NCBI RefSeq assembly: GCF_037414475.1
Contig: NZ_CP147913.1
Coordinates: forward strand, 186,001-250,000
Length of the DNA: 64,000 nucleotides
Direction of reading: 5' to 3'
Source: Myxococcus stipitatus
GTDB taxonomy: Bacteria; Myxococcota; Myxococcia; Myxococcales; Myxococcaceae
Shown here: piece after piece, positions 1 to 8,364 of the stretch
Layout: each line of letters starts with the position of its first letter
Numbering within the stretch: the stretch's first letter is position 1
Notes under the pieces: generated by a model
What the model was told of the DNA's origin: nothing
Seen by the model: the letters and a program-made list of their open reading frames with translations, nothing else
The model's database searches: none
Program-made: the position numbers and the translations under genes

Positions 1-2123
1 CGCACCTGCCAGAGCAGGACGAAGGCGATGAGGACGCCCAGGCCCAGGCGCGCCCAGCCGGACAGGCCCTCCGTCTCGCCATCGTCGTCCTGCTGCGCGA
101 GCAGCGCGGGGCGGACCATGTCCCGGTGGTCCACGCGGGCGCCCTGGGGGAGCCGGGGGCGGCGCGTCACCAGCGTGGAGAGTCCACGGGTGAGCATCAG
201 CCGGTCATTGAGCGCCCAGCCCGAGCCCTCCAGCAGCAGCGCCAGGTTGCGCCGGCGCAGCTTCAGCCACCCCATCAACCCCGCGGGCGCCATCACCACG
301 ATGGCGATGATGGACGCGGCGGTGATGACATCCGCCATGGTCAGCGACTTCACCTGCGAGACGATGAAGGCGAAGGACGAACCCAGCGCCGCGGCCGCGA
401 TGCTGCCCGCCGCGAGCACCCCCGCGAGCCCCCCTGGCGCGGCCTGGGCAGGAGCCCCCGCCGCGGGAGCAGCGGGAGCGGGCTTGGCCGTCGCCGCGTG
501 CGTGTAGCCCTGCTCCAGCGCATCGTCGAACGTCTTCTCCCCCGCGCTCGCCATGCCCTCCACCTTGCTGGTGACGAACGAGGCGATGCGCGTGAAGGGC
601 ATGGTCATCGACTCCCACAGCGACACGGGCTGGCGGATGACATGCGTCACCGTGGCGTCATGCTCCACGCCGTCCACGTTGTAGAAGACGCCGCGCTTGC
701 CGACGACCAGGTCCGTGCTCCGGCCGCGCGTGACGGGCACCGCCACCTCGTAGCCCGGCGTGCCGTCCTTCGGCGCCACCTGTACGTAGAGGACACACGT
801 GGTGCCCTGGCTCGTCAGAGAGGTGTGCTCCGCGCGGTTCTTCACCAGCACCGACAACGTGTACTTGCGGCCGCCCAGGATGAGCGTCCCCTTCTCCATC
901 AGCGCGGGCGCCTTGGGGAGGTACAGGTTGGGCATGCTGATGAAGTTGTTGGCGAAGACCAGGAGCCAGCGCTGATACAGCACCAGCCGCTCCAGTTCGA
1001 TGATGGCCGCCAGCGTGGGCGCCAGCGCGAGGTCCGCCTGGCACGCGGCGTCCATCGCATCCAGGTCCGCCAGCGACACCGAGGCGAGCGCCCCCGCGAG
1101 CTTGTGCAGCGGATTCGCGTCGCGCTGCGCGAACCACGCGAGCACCGCGTCGGCCTTCGCCACCAGGTCCCTCCACGCCGCGTCCGAAAGCCGCTCCAGG
1201 TCGCCCGTCACCGGCCCGGCCACGTCGCGGCGGAACGCCTGCAACTGCTCATACGCGGGACCGCGCAGGAGCCGGGACCACTCGAGGACACCCGCGGCCT
1301 CGGGCGCCGCGATGGGGAGTTCCCCCACCGCCTTGCCCAACGCGGCCGCGTCTCCCAACGCGCCTTCGACACGCTCCGAGCGCAACCGCAGGCTCGCCGC
1401 GGCCTCGGGCTGCGCGGCCACGAGGCGGCACTGGAGGAAATACGTGTCCAGCAAGGGCGCCACGTCGCGGATGCGGCGCGCTCGCGCCTCGCTGTCTTCA
1501 CCCCAGACGAAGACGGTGGCACGGGTGTCCAGGTGCTTGAGCAGCGCCTCACGCTCCTCGCGAAAGCGCTTCAACATCGCCGCGTCGACACCCGCCTCGC
1601 CCGAGCGGTTCTTCACCTCGGGGAAGCTCGCCATGATGTCCTTCGCGAGCGGGCGCAGCGACTCGGACAGCAGCGCGGGGGCCACGATTCCGTCGCCGTT
1701 CTGCCCCGACTTGCGCAGCGCCTGGTCGCTCTCGCGGACCTGCGCCAACGAGATGCGCCCCAGGTCCTGCGCGCCCAGCGTGCGCAGAATCATCTCCGCC
1801 GCGCCGCGCAGGTGCGCTGCATCCATGGACAGCGAGGCCAGCTCCAACACGTCACTGCCCGCGTCGGCGCCACGCCGGTCCTTCAGGAACTTCGCCGCCC
1901 AGGCCACGGCGGCGCGGACCTCCGCCACGCGGACGCGCCCGTTGCCATCCGAGTCCATGAAGGCGAGGAAGGCAGGGTCGCAGCTCAACCCTTCCAGCGG
2001 ACAGGCCGTGGCAATCCACTGCGTCTCTGGGATGCGCGCGGCCTCGACGAGCACGTCGAAGGTGGGGATGTCGACCTGGAGCGAGCCGCCATAGCGGCGA
2101 TAGATGAGCGGAGTCGAAGTCAT
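1..2123 (-). CDS. EF-hand, multi-pass membrane protein (partial, C-terminus beyond left edge)
   Basis: An open minus-strand frame runs from an ATG at 2123 to base 1 without a stop, so about 707 residues are visible and the C-terminus is missing. Residues 57-68 (DSDGNGRVRVAE) form a canonical 12-residue EF-hand calcium loop, with D1, D3, N5, G6 and E12 in place. The middle is charged and helical with no domain I recognise. The last visible part has three hydrophobic segments, encoded near 350-430, 262-350 and 3-60, so the C-terminal part sits in the inner membrane. The small gene at 2337 is divergent and the gap holds no clear promoter. Function is unknown; a calcium-responsive membrane protein is inference from the EF-hand alone. 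Confidence 0.75.
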   Translation of the reverse strand, partial: MTSTPLIYRRYGGSLQVDIPTFDVLVEAARIPETQWIATACPLEGLSCDPAFLAFMDSDGNGRVRVAEVRAAVAWAAKFLKDRRGADAGSDVLELASLSMDAAHLRGAAEMILRTLGAQDLGRISLAQVRESDQALRKSGQNGDGIVAPALLSESLRPLAKDIMASFPEVKNRSGEAGVDAAMLKRFREEREALLKHLDTRATVFVWGEDSEARARRIRDVAPLLDTYFLQCRLVAAQPEAAASLRLRSERVEGALGDAAALGKAVGELPIAAPEAAGVLEWSRLLRGPAYEQLQAFRRDVAGPVTGDLERLSDAAWRDLVAKADAVLAWFAQRDANPLHKLAGALASVSLADLDAMDAACQADLALAPTLAAIIELERLVLYQRWLLVFANNFISMPNLYLPKAPALMEKGTLILGGRKYTLSVLVKNRAEHTSLTSQGTTCVLYVQVAPKDGTPGYEVAVPVTRGRSTDLVVGKRGVFYNVDGVEHDATVTHVIRQPVSLWESMTMPFTRIASFVTSKVEGMASAGEKTFDDALEQGYTHAATAKPAPAAPAAGAPAQAAPGGLAGVLAAGSIAAAALGSSFAFIVSQVKSLTMADVITAASIIAIVVMAPAGLMGWLKLRRRNLALLLEGSGWALNDRLMLTRGLSTLVTRRPRLPQGARVDHRDMVRPALLAQQDDDGETEGLSGWARLGLGVLIAFVLLWQV

Positions 2124-2336
2124 ACGGGCGGCGGACCTAAGCACACCCGGGGACTCCTCGCACGGGCTCGCGACGGCATTCCTACCAGGCGAAGAGCGCT
2201 CGCCTGTCACCTCGGACCCGGCGTCCCGGCGCCTGGACACGCGCGAGGGCCAACTCAGCGGAACACCAGGGAGACACAGGTGGCGTCCACCGTGCAGTCA
2301 GCGCGCGGCACACCCAATCCCGAAAGCGTCACCCCC

Positions 2337-2642
2337 ATGGACACGACCGCCGAGTACGACGACCGCTTCCACCTGAGCCGCAAGCGCTTCTACCAACTGC
2401 TCGCGCTCTCCACCTTGTGGTTCACCGTGAACGACACGCCGCTGCTCCCGGTGGGCTTCTTCTTCGCCCTGCGCTACGTGGGCGTGAACTACGAGACCAC
2501 GTTCTTCCACTCCCTTCGCACCGGCCGCAAGGTCGCCCTCGCGTGCCTGGGCATGGCGCTCTTCTCCCTGTTCATCCTCGGGCCGCACGGAGGTTTCGAC
2601 GTCGAGGACGGGGGCGTGAGCTTCCATCTCTCCCTGCGATAG
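2337..2642 (+). CDS. Small hypothetical membrane protein (101 aa)
   Basis: The ATG at 2337 gives 101 residues with a charged N-terminus, an aromatic-rich stretch around residues 20-45 and a clear hydrophobic helix near residues 68-83. The frame stays open far upstream, but the upstream part is arginine/histidine-rich shadow of the opposite-strand gene, so the short version is preferred. No known family is recognised. It ends 21 bases before the convergent propeller gene. The hydrophobic composition supports a real protein, while the lack of a strong ribosome-binding site lowers confidence. Confidence 0.5.
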   Translation: MDTTAEYDDRFHLSRKRFYQLLALSTLWFTVNDTPLLPVGFFFALRYVGVNYETTFFHSLRTGRKVALACLGMALFSLFILGPHGGFDVEDGGVSFHLSLR

Positions 2643-2663
2643 CCCGCGCCCCTTCTCAACGGA

Positions 2664-4322
2664 CTACGGCATGGCGGACACGCTGTAGACGCCCGCCTTC
2701 GCCCCCTGCGCGATGATGTAGACGGCCCGCGCGTCGTCCTTGCCGCCGAAGTGCACGGGCACCTGGACACCCTGGTCCAAGAGCTTCCGCTGCTGCGTCT
2801 TCGCGTCGTAGGCAGCGATGTCGTACGTGTCCGAGTCCATCCGCGCGTACGTCGCCAGCACGCGCTTTCCATCGGCCGACAGCTTGTAGCTGAAGATGCC
2901 CTGGAGCCACGTCCGCGGGTCCTCCTTCTGGGGCAACTCCAGCGCCTTGAAGTCACAAGCGCGCCCGTTGCGGATGCAGTTGGAGCGGAACACCACCTGC
3001 CCGTTGCCGGGCATGAAGCCATAGCCGAACACACCCCGGTGGACCTTCTCCGCCTTCTCCGCGCCCAGCGGATAGAGCATCAGGTCCACGGAGTACTCGG
3101 GCTTGAGGAAGCGCGAGAGGAACGCGACATAGCGCGCATCCGAGCCCCACACGAAGTTGGGCACCCGGTCCCCGACCCGCTTCGGCGCCCCGTCCGGCAG
3201 CGAAGCCACGGCCATCAATCCGGCGCGCGCCGTCACGTCGTACTTGTCCAGGAAGCCCACCGCCTGCGAGTCGGGCGAGAAGGAGAAGATCTCCACGCGC
3301 TCGCCGACCTTCCGGCCCGGTCCACCGCTGGCGGGGCCCACGTACAAGTCTCCCGGGACGTCCGGCTTGCCGTTCTCCGAGCGCGCCAGCCACTTGCCAT
3401 CCGGAGAGAAGCCAAACGCCTGTGAAGCCACGGCCAGCCGCTTCGGCTTCTGCGCCGGCAGCTCCACCAGATACAAGTCATAGAGCCCGCGCACGGACTC
3501 ACTGCGGACCTGGAAGGCCACGCGGCTGCCGTCCGGCGACACGGCGTAGTCGCCCACCTGGTCCGCCAGCTTTCGGGGCGCCTCCTCCGGCTTCTCCACC
3601 GACACCACGGCCAGTCCGCCCGCGGCGGACAACCGGCGCTTGAGCAAGAGCGACTTCCCATCGGCGGTGAACTGCGCGGTGCTCACCTCGGCCGCCACGT
3701 CCACGAAGGGACCCGCCGGCAGCGGCCCCAGCTTCAGCTTGCCGCCATCCACGAAGGCGAGCTTCGTGCCGTCCGGCGACGGCAGCATGTAGCTGACGGC
3801 CGTGCCCAGCACCACGGGGTCCGCCTTCACGTCATCCAGCACGGCCACGTTGAGCGAGCCCGACTGCGAAGCCGGGTTGTAGCCCGTGAGGTACAGCGCG
3901 TGCTTCGAGTCCGCCGTGAAGAGCAGCCCGCCCGGAACGTTCGTCACGCTCTCGCCCAGGACGCGAGGCTCTCCCCCATCCACCGCGACCACGTGCAGTG
4001 AGCCCAGCAACATCTGAGGGGGCACGCCATCCAGCCGAGGCTTCTGCCCGTCCATCAAGTACGTGGCGAAGCGCCCGTCCGAGGTGACCCGCAGGTCCGC
4101 GGCCCGGCCCGCCTCCAGCAAGAGCCCCTGCCCCGCGCCAGCGGGAGCACCGCGGCCTGACGCGGGAGGACTGCTTGGGGGCCGCGCGGCACTCGGCGAC
4201 GGCGCGGAGGACGCACGGCTCCCCGCCTCCGCGTCCGCGCCCTTCTTGCATCCCGCGCCCGCCCACACGAGCGAGGCCATCAGGCCCGCGCCCAGAAGTC
4301 GTCCCAGCTTCGGCCGCATCAT
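2664..4322 (-). CDS. TolB/WD40-like beta-propeller lipoprotein
   Basis: The product is 552 residues. Residues 1-20 form a lipoprotein signal ending in the lipobox AGAGC, followed by a Ser/Pro/Ala-rich linker of about 40 residues. The rest contains repeated blocks of the kind D(G)xxLAF, SPDG and TADGK, typical of TolB-like/WD40-like six- or seven-bladed propellers. It is probably anchored in the envelope and acts as a binding scaffold; the ligand is unknown. The start is set by the ATG at 4322, which overlaps the trmFO stop codon as ATGA, so the two genes are probably translationally coupled. The second ATG at 4319 is an equal alternative. No enzymatic motif is visible. Confidence 0.8.
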   Translation of the reverse strand: MMRPKLGRLLGAGLMASLVWAGAGCKKGADAEAGSRASSAPSPSAARPPSSPPASGRGAPAGAGQGLLLEAGRAADLRVTSDGRFATYLMDGQKPRLDGVPPQMLLGSLHVVAVDGGEPRVLGESVTNVPGGLLFTADSKHALYLTGYNPASQSGSLNVAVLDDVKADPVVLGTAVSYMLPSPDGTKLAFVDGGKLKLGPLPAGPFVDVAAEVSTAQFTADGKSLLLKRRLSAAGGLAVVSVEKPEEAPRKLADQVGDYAVSPDGSRVAFQVRSESVRGLYDLYLVELPAQKPKRLAVASQAFGFSPDGKWLARSENGKPDVPGDLYVGPASGGPGRKVGERVEIFSFSPDSQAVGFLDKYDVTARAGLMAVASLPDGAPKRVGDRVPNFVWGSDARYVAFLSRFLKPEYSVDLMLYPLGAEKAEKVHRGVFGYGFMPGNGQVVFRSNCIRNGRACDFKALELPQKEDPRTWLQGIFSYKLSADGKRVLATYARMDSDTYDIAAYDAKTQQRKLLDQGVQVPVHFGGKDDARAVYIIAQGAKAGVYSVSAMP

Positions 4323-5695
4323 GCGTTCCTCTGCTCCTCGAGCTCCGGGGCGCCCGACGCCGGGACACCCGCGTGCGGCAGCCACGCCGCCAGGTCCTGC
4401 TTCCCACGGGCCGAGTACGCCGCCCGCTTGTCCGCCTTCTTCATCCGCCCCGTCAGCGGCGGAAAGAGACCGAAGATGATGTTGGATGGCTGATGCGGGT
4501 AGTCCGGCGGATGCGCCTCGCCCGTCACGTGACGGAAGAGCGCGCCCAGCGCCGTCGTCGCCGGAGGCGGCACCCACTGCGCGCCGCTCAACTTCGCGTG
4601 CAGCGCCAACGCCACCAGATAGCCACACGCCGCGCTCTCCACGTAGCCCTCCACGCCCGAAATCTGACCCGCGAAGTACAGCCGGGGCTCGGACTTCAGG
4701 GACAGGTCGGCCGACAAGAGCCGGGGCGAGTCGATGAAGGTGTTGCGGTGAATCTGCCCCATGCGCAGGAACTCCGCGCTCTGGAGGCCGGGGATGCAGG
4801 ACGTGAAGATGCGCTTCTGCTCGCCCCACGTCAGCCGCGTCTGGAAGCCCACCATGTTCCAGGCCGTGCCCGCGCGGTCCTCCATGCGCAGCTGCACCAC
4901 CGCATGGGGCTCCTGCCCCGTGCGCGGGTCTCTCAACCCCACGGGCTTCATCGGCCCGTAGGCCAGGGTGTCGTCGCCTCGCTCCGCCATGACCTCGATG
5001 GGCAGACAGCCTTCGAAGTATTTGGGTTCCTCGAAACTGTGCGGGACGACCTTCTGCCCGGCCTTCACCTCGGCGATGAAGCGGTAGTACTCGTCGCGGT
5101 TCATCGGCAGGTTGAGGTAGTCGTCCCCGCCTCCCTTTCCATAGCGGCTCTGGCGGAAGGCCACCGACATGTCGACGGAGTCCCCCGAGAGGATGGGGGC
5201 GATGGAGTCGTAGAAATAGAGCTTCTGCCCCACGTGGCGCTCGAGCTCACGCGTGAGCGCGTCCGACGTCAGCGGCCCGGTGGCCACCACGACGGGGCCC
5301 TCCTCCGGCAGCGTCTCCACCTCACCGGCCACCAGCTCCACGCCGGCCTGGCTCAAGAGCGCGTGTGTAATCGCACGGGAGAAGCCCTCGCGCTCCACGG
5401 CCAGGGCGTCCCCGGCGGGAACCCGGTGCGCATCCGCGCTCTGGAGAATCAACGAGCCCAACGCGCGCAGCTCCGCGTGCAGCAGCCCCACCGCGCTCTC
5501 CGGGTTGTCCGAGCGCAGCGAGTTGCTGCACACCAGCTCCGCGAGCGAATCCGACTTGTGGGCCGGCGAACGTTTGTGGGGCTTCATCTCGCGCAGCACC
5601 ACCGGCACGCCCCGGCGGGCGAGTTGATATGCGCACTCCGTGCCCGCCAGGCCCCCACCAATCACCGTCACCCGCTGCTGCTTCACGTCGGCCAT
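4319..5695 (-). CDS. trmFO: TrmFO, FAD/folate-dependent tRNA (uracil-54-C5)-methyltransferase
   Basis: The 458-residue product is the usual length for TrmFO. It begins with the Rossmann FAD motif [10 protein letters not shown] at residues 8-17, followed by the family-typical SNSLRSD block and, near the end, [12 protein letters not shown], shared with the GidA superfamily. By family knowledge it methylates U54 in the T-loop of tRNA using methylene-tetrahydrofolate and FADH2. The start at 5695 is chosen because GGAGG lies five bases upstream and the motif begins directly after it; the frame is open further upstream but shows no conserved features. It overlaps the downstream lipoprotein gene by four bases. 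It is divergent from the dksA-like gene. Confidence 0.95.
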   Translation of the reverse strand: MADVKQQRVTVIGGGLAGTECAYQLARRGVPVVLREMKPHKRSPAHKSDSLAELVCSNSLRSDNPESAVGLLHAELRALGSLILQSADAHRVPAGDALAVEREGFSRAITHALLSQAGVELVAGEVETLPEEGPVVVATGPLTSDALTRELERHVGQKLYFYDSIAPILSGDSVDMSVAFRQSRYGKGGGDDYLNLPMNRDEYYRFIAEVKAGQKVVPHSFEEPKYFEGCLPIEVMAERGDDTLAYGPMKPVGLRDPRTGQEPHAVVQLRMEDRAGTAWNMVGFQTRLTWGEQKRIFTSCIPGLQSAEFLRMGQIHRNTFIDSPRLLSADLSLKSEPRLYFAGQISGVEGYVESAACGYLVALALHAKLSGAQWVPPPATTALGALFRHVTGEAHPPDYPHQPSNIIFGLFPPLTGRMKKADKRAAYSARGKQDLAAWLPHAGVPASGAPELEEQRNA

Positions 5696-5979
5696 CCTGT
5701 TCCTCCCGGGAGCGCCAGGCGCATGCCCGTCCGCAACAGTTACCAGGACTGGCACCCCCTGTCCCAGTCGCGAAACCAGCGGCGTCAACCTGGCGGCGGG
5801 GCCAGCCCCCCGGGACTGGCCGGCCGCCCTCCGAGCCACCGCCCTCCCCGGCTGGAAGGCGCGGTTTCCCCACCTGGGTTGAAACCCTACGTTTCTCGCG
5901 TTCATCGCTCGGGGACGGCGTTCATCCGAGCAAGCGCCAGACGCACCCGAAGACGTCAACCCGGAAGGACGAGGCCATC
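5696..5979. other. Divergent intergenic region between trmFO and the DksA-like gene
   Basis: This 284-base spacer must carry promoters for two divergent genes. A short inverted pair GACTGG/CCAGTC lies around 5748-5770. I looked for sigma-70 and sigma-54 boxes and found none with good spacing. No convincing small ORF is present. Confidence 0.3.
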
Positions 5980-6366
5980 ATGAGCCGAGCCAATGACTTG
6001 TTGAGGGTCCGCGAGATTCTCCAGCGCCGCCGGCGGGAAATCCTCGCCACCAGCGACGGCACGCACCGCGAGCTCACCGCGCTCAAGGAGCAGGAGAGGG
6101 ATCCCGAGTACGAGGAGAACGCGCAGTCGGAGCTGGCCGACTACACCCTGTCCAGCCTCATGGAGGCCCAGCGCCGCGAAATCATGCTCATCGACGCCGC
6201 GCTGCGGCGCATGGACATGGGCGTCTTCGGCGAATGCGTGGACTGCGGCCAGGAGATTTCCATGGAGCGGCTGGAGGCCCTCCCCTTCGCCATCCGCTGC
6301 GAGGAGGACGCCACCTCCCACGAGCAGGACATACGCGGCGGCCCATACGCCACGCCGTCCCTGTAG
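5980..6366 (+). CDS. DksA/TraR-family regulator with three-cysteine zinc-finger motif
   Basis: The product is 128 residues. It has an N-terminal charged helical region (ILQRRRREI, then LTALKEQERD), matching the DksA coiled-coil, and a C-terminal zinc-finger block with CVDC near residues 86-89 and RCEED about 18 residues later. Classic DksA has four cysteines; here the last position is acidic, so only three are visible. DksA-family proteins bind the RNA polymerase secondary channel and adjust transcription with ppGpp. The start is placed at 5980 with GAGG just upstream. A hairpin terminator follows. Confidence 0.85.
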   Translation: MSRANDLLRVREILQRRRREILATSDGTHRELTALKEQERDPEYEENAQSELADYTLSSLMEAQRREIMLIDAALRRMDMGVFGECVDCGQEISMERLEALPFAIRCEEDATSHEQDIRGGPYATPSL

Positions 6367-6388
6367 CGACACCGAAGGCCCACGCTGG

Positions 6389-6424
6389 GGGCGCTCCCGG
6401 GCAGACGCCGCTGGGAGCGCCTTT
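6389..6424. terminator. Bidirectional hairpin terminator
   Basis: A perfect 9-bp inverted repeat (GGCGCTCCC at 6390-6398, GGGAGCGCC at 6413-6421) with a 14-base loop is followed by TTT. It lies between the convergent DksA-like gene and the TolR gene, so it could stop transcription from both sides. Confidence 0.65.
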
Positions 6425-7005
6425 CAGTCGCCCTCTTTCTTGAGGACGACGAAGCGGTAGTTCTCCAGCTCGTTCTGCCCCGCCGTGTAGAGCACGCTGA
6501 GGAGCATGTCGTAGGGGACCTTGCGGTCCGCGATGACGGAGAGTTCCTTGCTGAAGGGCGCCTGCGGATTGCGCTCGGCGATGTACTTCAGCTTCTCCAC
6601 TTCCTTCTTGAGCTGCGCGTCCAGCGCAAGCACCAGCCGGCCCTGGAGGGCCTGCGTGGGGAGCTGACCGTCCGTCAACCGCAGCACCTCACGCTCCCCC
6701 ACGAGGATGCTCTTGGGGGTGATGGTGACGGCCACGGTGTCCCGAGGCGTCGCGCGCGTGGTGGAGATGGGGGGACGGATATCCTCGGAGGCCGTCACCG
6801 CCGCGGACGACGAGGCAAAGGACTTGAGCAGGAACACCAGGAGGATGGTCATCATGTCCATCATCGCGGTGATGTTCAGCTCCTTGATTTCCCCTGAGGC
6901 CTCGCGCTCCTTGCGCTTCTTGCGCGCCAGGGCCCGGCGGAAACGCAGCCGGGCGAGGGCCTCCTCATCGACAGCCTCCGGAGCATGTGACAGGGGCTCG
7001 GCCAT
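6424..7005 (-). CDS. ExbD/TolR-family motor stator protein (second TolR of the operon)
   Basis: The product is 193 residues with a basic cytoplasmic N-terminus, one membrane helix at about residues 46-66 (ITAMMDMMTILLVFLLKSF) and a periplasmic C-terminal domain. The aspartate at the start of that helix is the proton-carrying residue expected in ExbD/TolR proteins. It is the last gene of a TolQ-TolR-TolR operon, three bases after the previous stop. By analogy with the Agl motor proteins of Myxococcus it probably helps convert proton-motive force into movement across the envelope. The assignment to gliding is inference from gene order and family, not proven by sequence. Confidence 0.85.
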   Translation of the reverse strand: MAEPLSHAPEAVDEEALARLRFRRALARKKRKEREASGEIKELNITAMMDMMTILLVFLLKSFASSSAAVTASEDIRPPISTTRATPRDTVAVTITPKSILVGEREVLRLTDGQLPTQALQGRLVLALDAQLKKEVEKLKYIAERNPQAPFSKELSVIADRKVPYDMLLSVLYTAGQNELENYRFVVLKKEGD

Positions 7006-7008
7006 GGC

Positions 7009-7530
7009 TCAGGTCCCCGCCAGCGTGACGTCGGGGAACAAGAGCCGGCGCTGAGCTCCCTGCTCCTCGCGGATGGCGTCCATGGTCTGGATGAGCACGT
7101 CGTACGGGATGTCCCCATCCGCGCCCACGATGACCTTCGTCTCCTTGGGGAACTCGGACTTGATCTTCACCATCCACGCGTTGAGCGCGGCGTAGTCGTA
7201 GTCACCCTCGCCCTTCGTGGGCACGGTGGGCTCGCCTTGCTCTCCCAGGATGGCGCTCTCGCTGCTGACGAAGTGCCCCTTGCGGGAGATGAGCACGGAC
7301 AGGGTCAGCTTCGGCTCATCGGCGGGCGAAGCCTGCGTCACGCCCGTGGGCGCGGGACCATAGGCCGGTGCGCTCACGTTCAGGATGCCGAACGAGGCCA
7401 GGCCGGTGATCGACAGCAGCATGAAGATGATGAGGTTCATGAGGATGTCGAGGTACGGGACGATGTTCAGCTCGCCCGTTTCCTCGTCCTCGCGGACCTT
7501 CAGCTTGCGGCGGGAGTAGTAGAACGCCAT
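7009..7530 (-). CDS. aglV: ExbD/TolR-family motor protein, AglV-like
   Basis: The product is 173 residues. A charged N-terminus containing EETGELNIVPYLDILMN leads into one membrane helix at about residues 24-48 carrying the conserved aspartate (PYLD), followed by a periplasmic domain with a GADGDIPYD segment typical of TolR. It lies 18 bases after the TolQ gene and 3 bases before a second TolR gene. In Myxococcus xanthus a TolQ/TolR pair named AglX/AglV is required for adventurous gliding. This arrangement, with an aglZ-like gene about 19 kb away, fits that locus. The symbol is assigned by family and context; the two TolR genes could be swapped. Confidence 0.8.
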   Translation of the reverse strand: MAFYYSRRKLKVREDEETGELNIVPYLDILMNLIIFMLLSITGLASFGILNVSAPAYGPAPTGVTQASPADEPKLTLSVLISRKGHFVSSESAILGEQGEPTVPTKGEGDYDYAALNAWMVKIKSEFPKETKVIVGADGDIPYDVLIQTMDAIREEQGAQRRLLFPDVTLAGT

Positions 7531-7548
7531 GGAGCGCGCTCGCCGGCC

Positions 7549-8289
7549 TTACGACGCTCGGGCCTCGAGCTCCGTGGCGGACGGGTCCACGCTCCCGCGC
7601 CGGGACAAGAGGTTCTCCAGCTTCAGCGCGTTGAGCTCCAGGTTCTCCACCAGCGCCTTCGCATACGACGTGAGGAACAGGTGGAAGATGATGCAGAGCA
7701 CCGCGATGGAGAGCGCGAAGGCGGTGTTGTTCATCGCCTTGGAGATGCCGTCCGACAGGAGCATCTGCTTCTGCTCCGCGGGCACGTTGCCCAGCGCCTG
7801 GAAGGTGCCGATGAGGCCGAAGATGGTGCCGACGAGGCCCACCAGCGTGGCGATGTTCGCCAGCGACCACAGCCAGGGGATGCGCTTCGACACGTGGGGG
7901 CTGTGCTCGACGAGCGCCTCCTCCACCGCCTTGGCCACCTCGATTTCACCCCGGTTGGCGTGCACCAGCCCCGCGCGGATGACCTTGGCCAGGGGCGCCG
8001 CTGGCGCCATGCCGCACACCTTCACGGCCCGGTCCAGGTTGCCGCTGCGCACCAGCTTGGAGATCTGCTCCATGAAGGGCGCCGGGTTCAGGTTGTAGCG
8101 GAACACCAGCGTGACGAATCGCTCCACCGCCACGGCCAACGAGCACGCCAGCCAGAACAGGTTCACGAACATGAACGGACCGCCATCCTTGAAGAACTTG
8201 ATGACGGAGTCCGTGACGCCCAGCTTTCCCGCATCCGCGGCCGCGAGGCTCGCGTTGACCAGCAGCTCGCTCACCACCGAGGAAATCAT
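7549..8289 (-). CDS. aglX: TolQ/ExbB-family proton channel, AglX-like
   Basis: The product is 246 residues with three membrane helices, at about residues 38-58, 145-165 and 185-210, the standard TolQ/ExbB topology. The second and third helices contain the conserved small-residue pattern (NIATLVGLVGTIFGLIG and MNNTAFALSIAVLC). The family forms the pentameric proton channel of Tol, Exb, Mot and Agl systems and works with TolR dimers, here encoded directly downstream. It heads the three-gene operon. The upstream ribosome-binding site is weak. Gliding function is inferred from similarity in architecture to the Agl motor set of myxobacteria. Confidence 0.85.
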   Translation of the reverse strand: MISSVVSELLVNASLAAADAGKLGVTDSVIKFFKDGGPFMFVNLFWLACSLAVAVERFVTLVFRYNLNPAPFMEQISKLVRSGNLDRAVKVCGMAPAAPLAKVIRAGLVHANRGEIEVAKAVEEALVEHSPHVSKRIPWLWSLANIATLVGLVGTIFGLIGTFQALGNVPAEQKQMLLSDGISKAMNNTAFALSIAVLCIIFHLFLTSYAKALVENLELNALKLENLLSRRGSVDPSATELEARAS

Positions 8290-8364
8290 TGGGCGGGTTG
8301 TAGGGCGGGCCCGCCGAAGCTGTCAAGCCGCGGTCAGGCCAGCCCCCTGTAAACACTTGGGTTT

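Noticed and set aside
126..2336. Long plus-strand open frame before the small membrane protein
   Set aside because: Its translation is Arg/His/Gly-rich, without hydrophobic or conserved patterns, and mirrors the minus-strand EF-hand gene; typical shadow in high-GC DNA.
5748..5770. Possible sigma-54 promoter (TGGCAC) between trmFO and the DksA-like gene
   Set aside because: The expected TTGC box at the right distance is missing; only the -24 half is present.
5879..5907. TTGAAA box upstream of the DksA-like gene as promoter
   Set aside because: The hexamer 17 bases downstream (TCATCG) does not resemble a -10 element.
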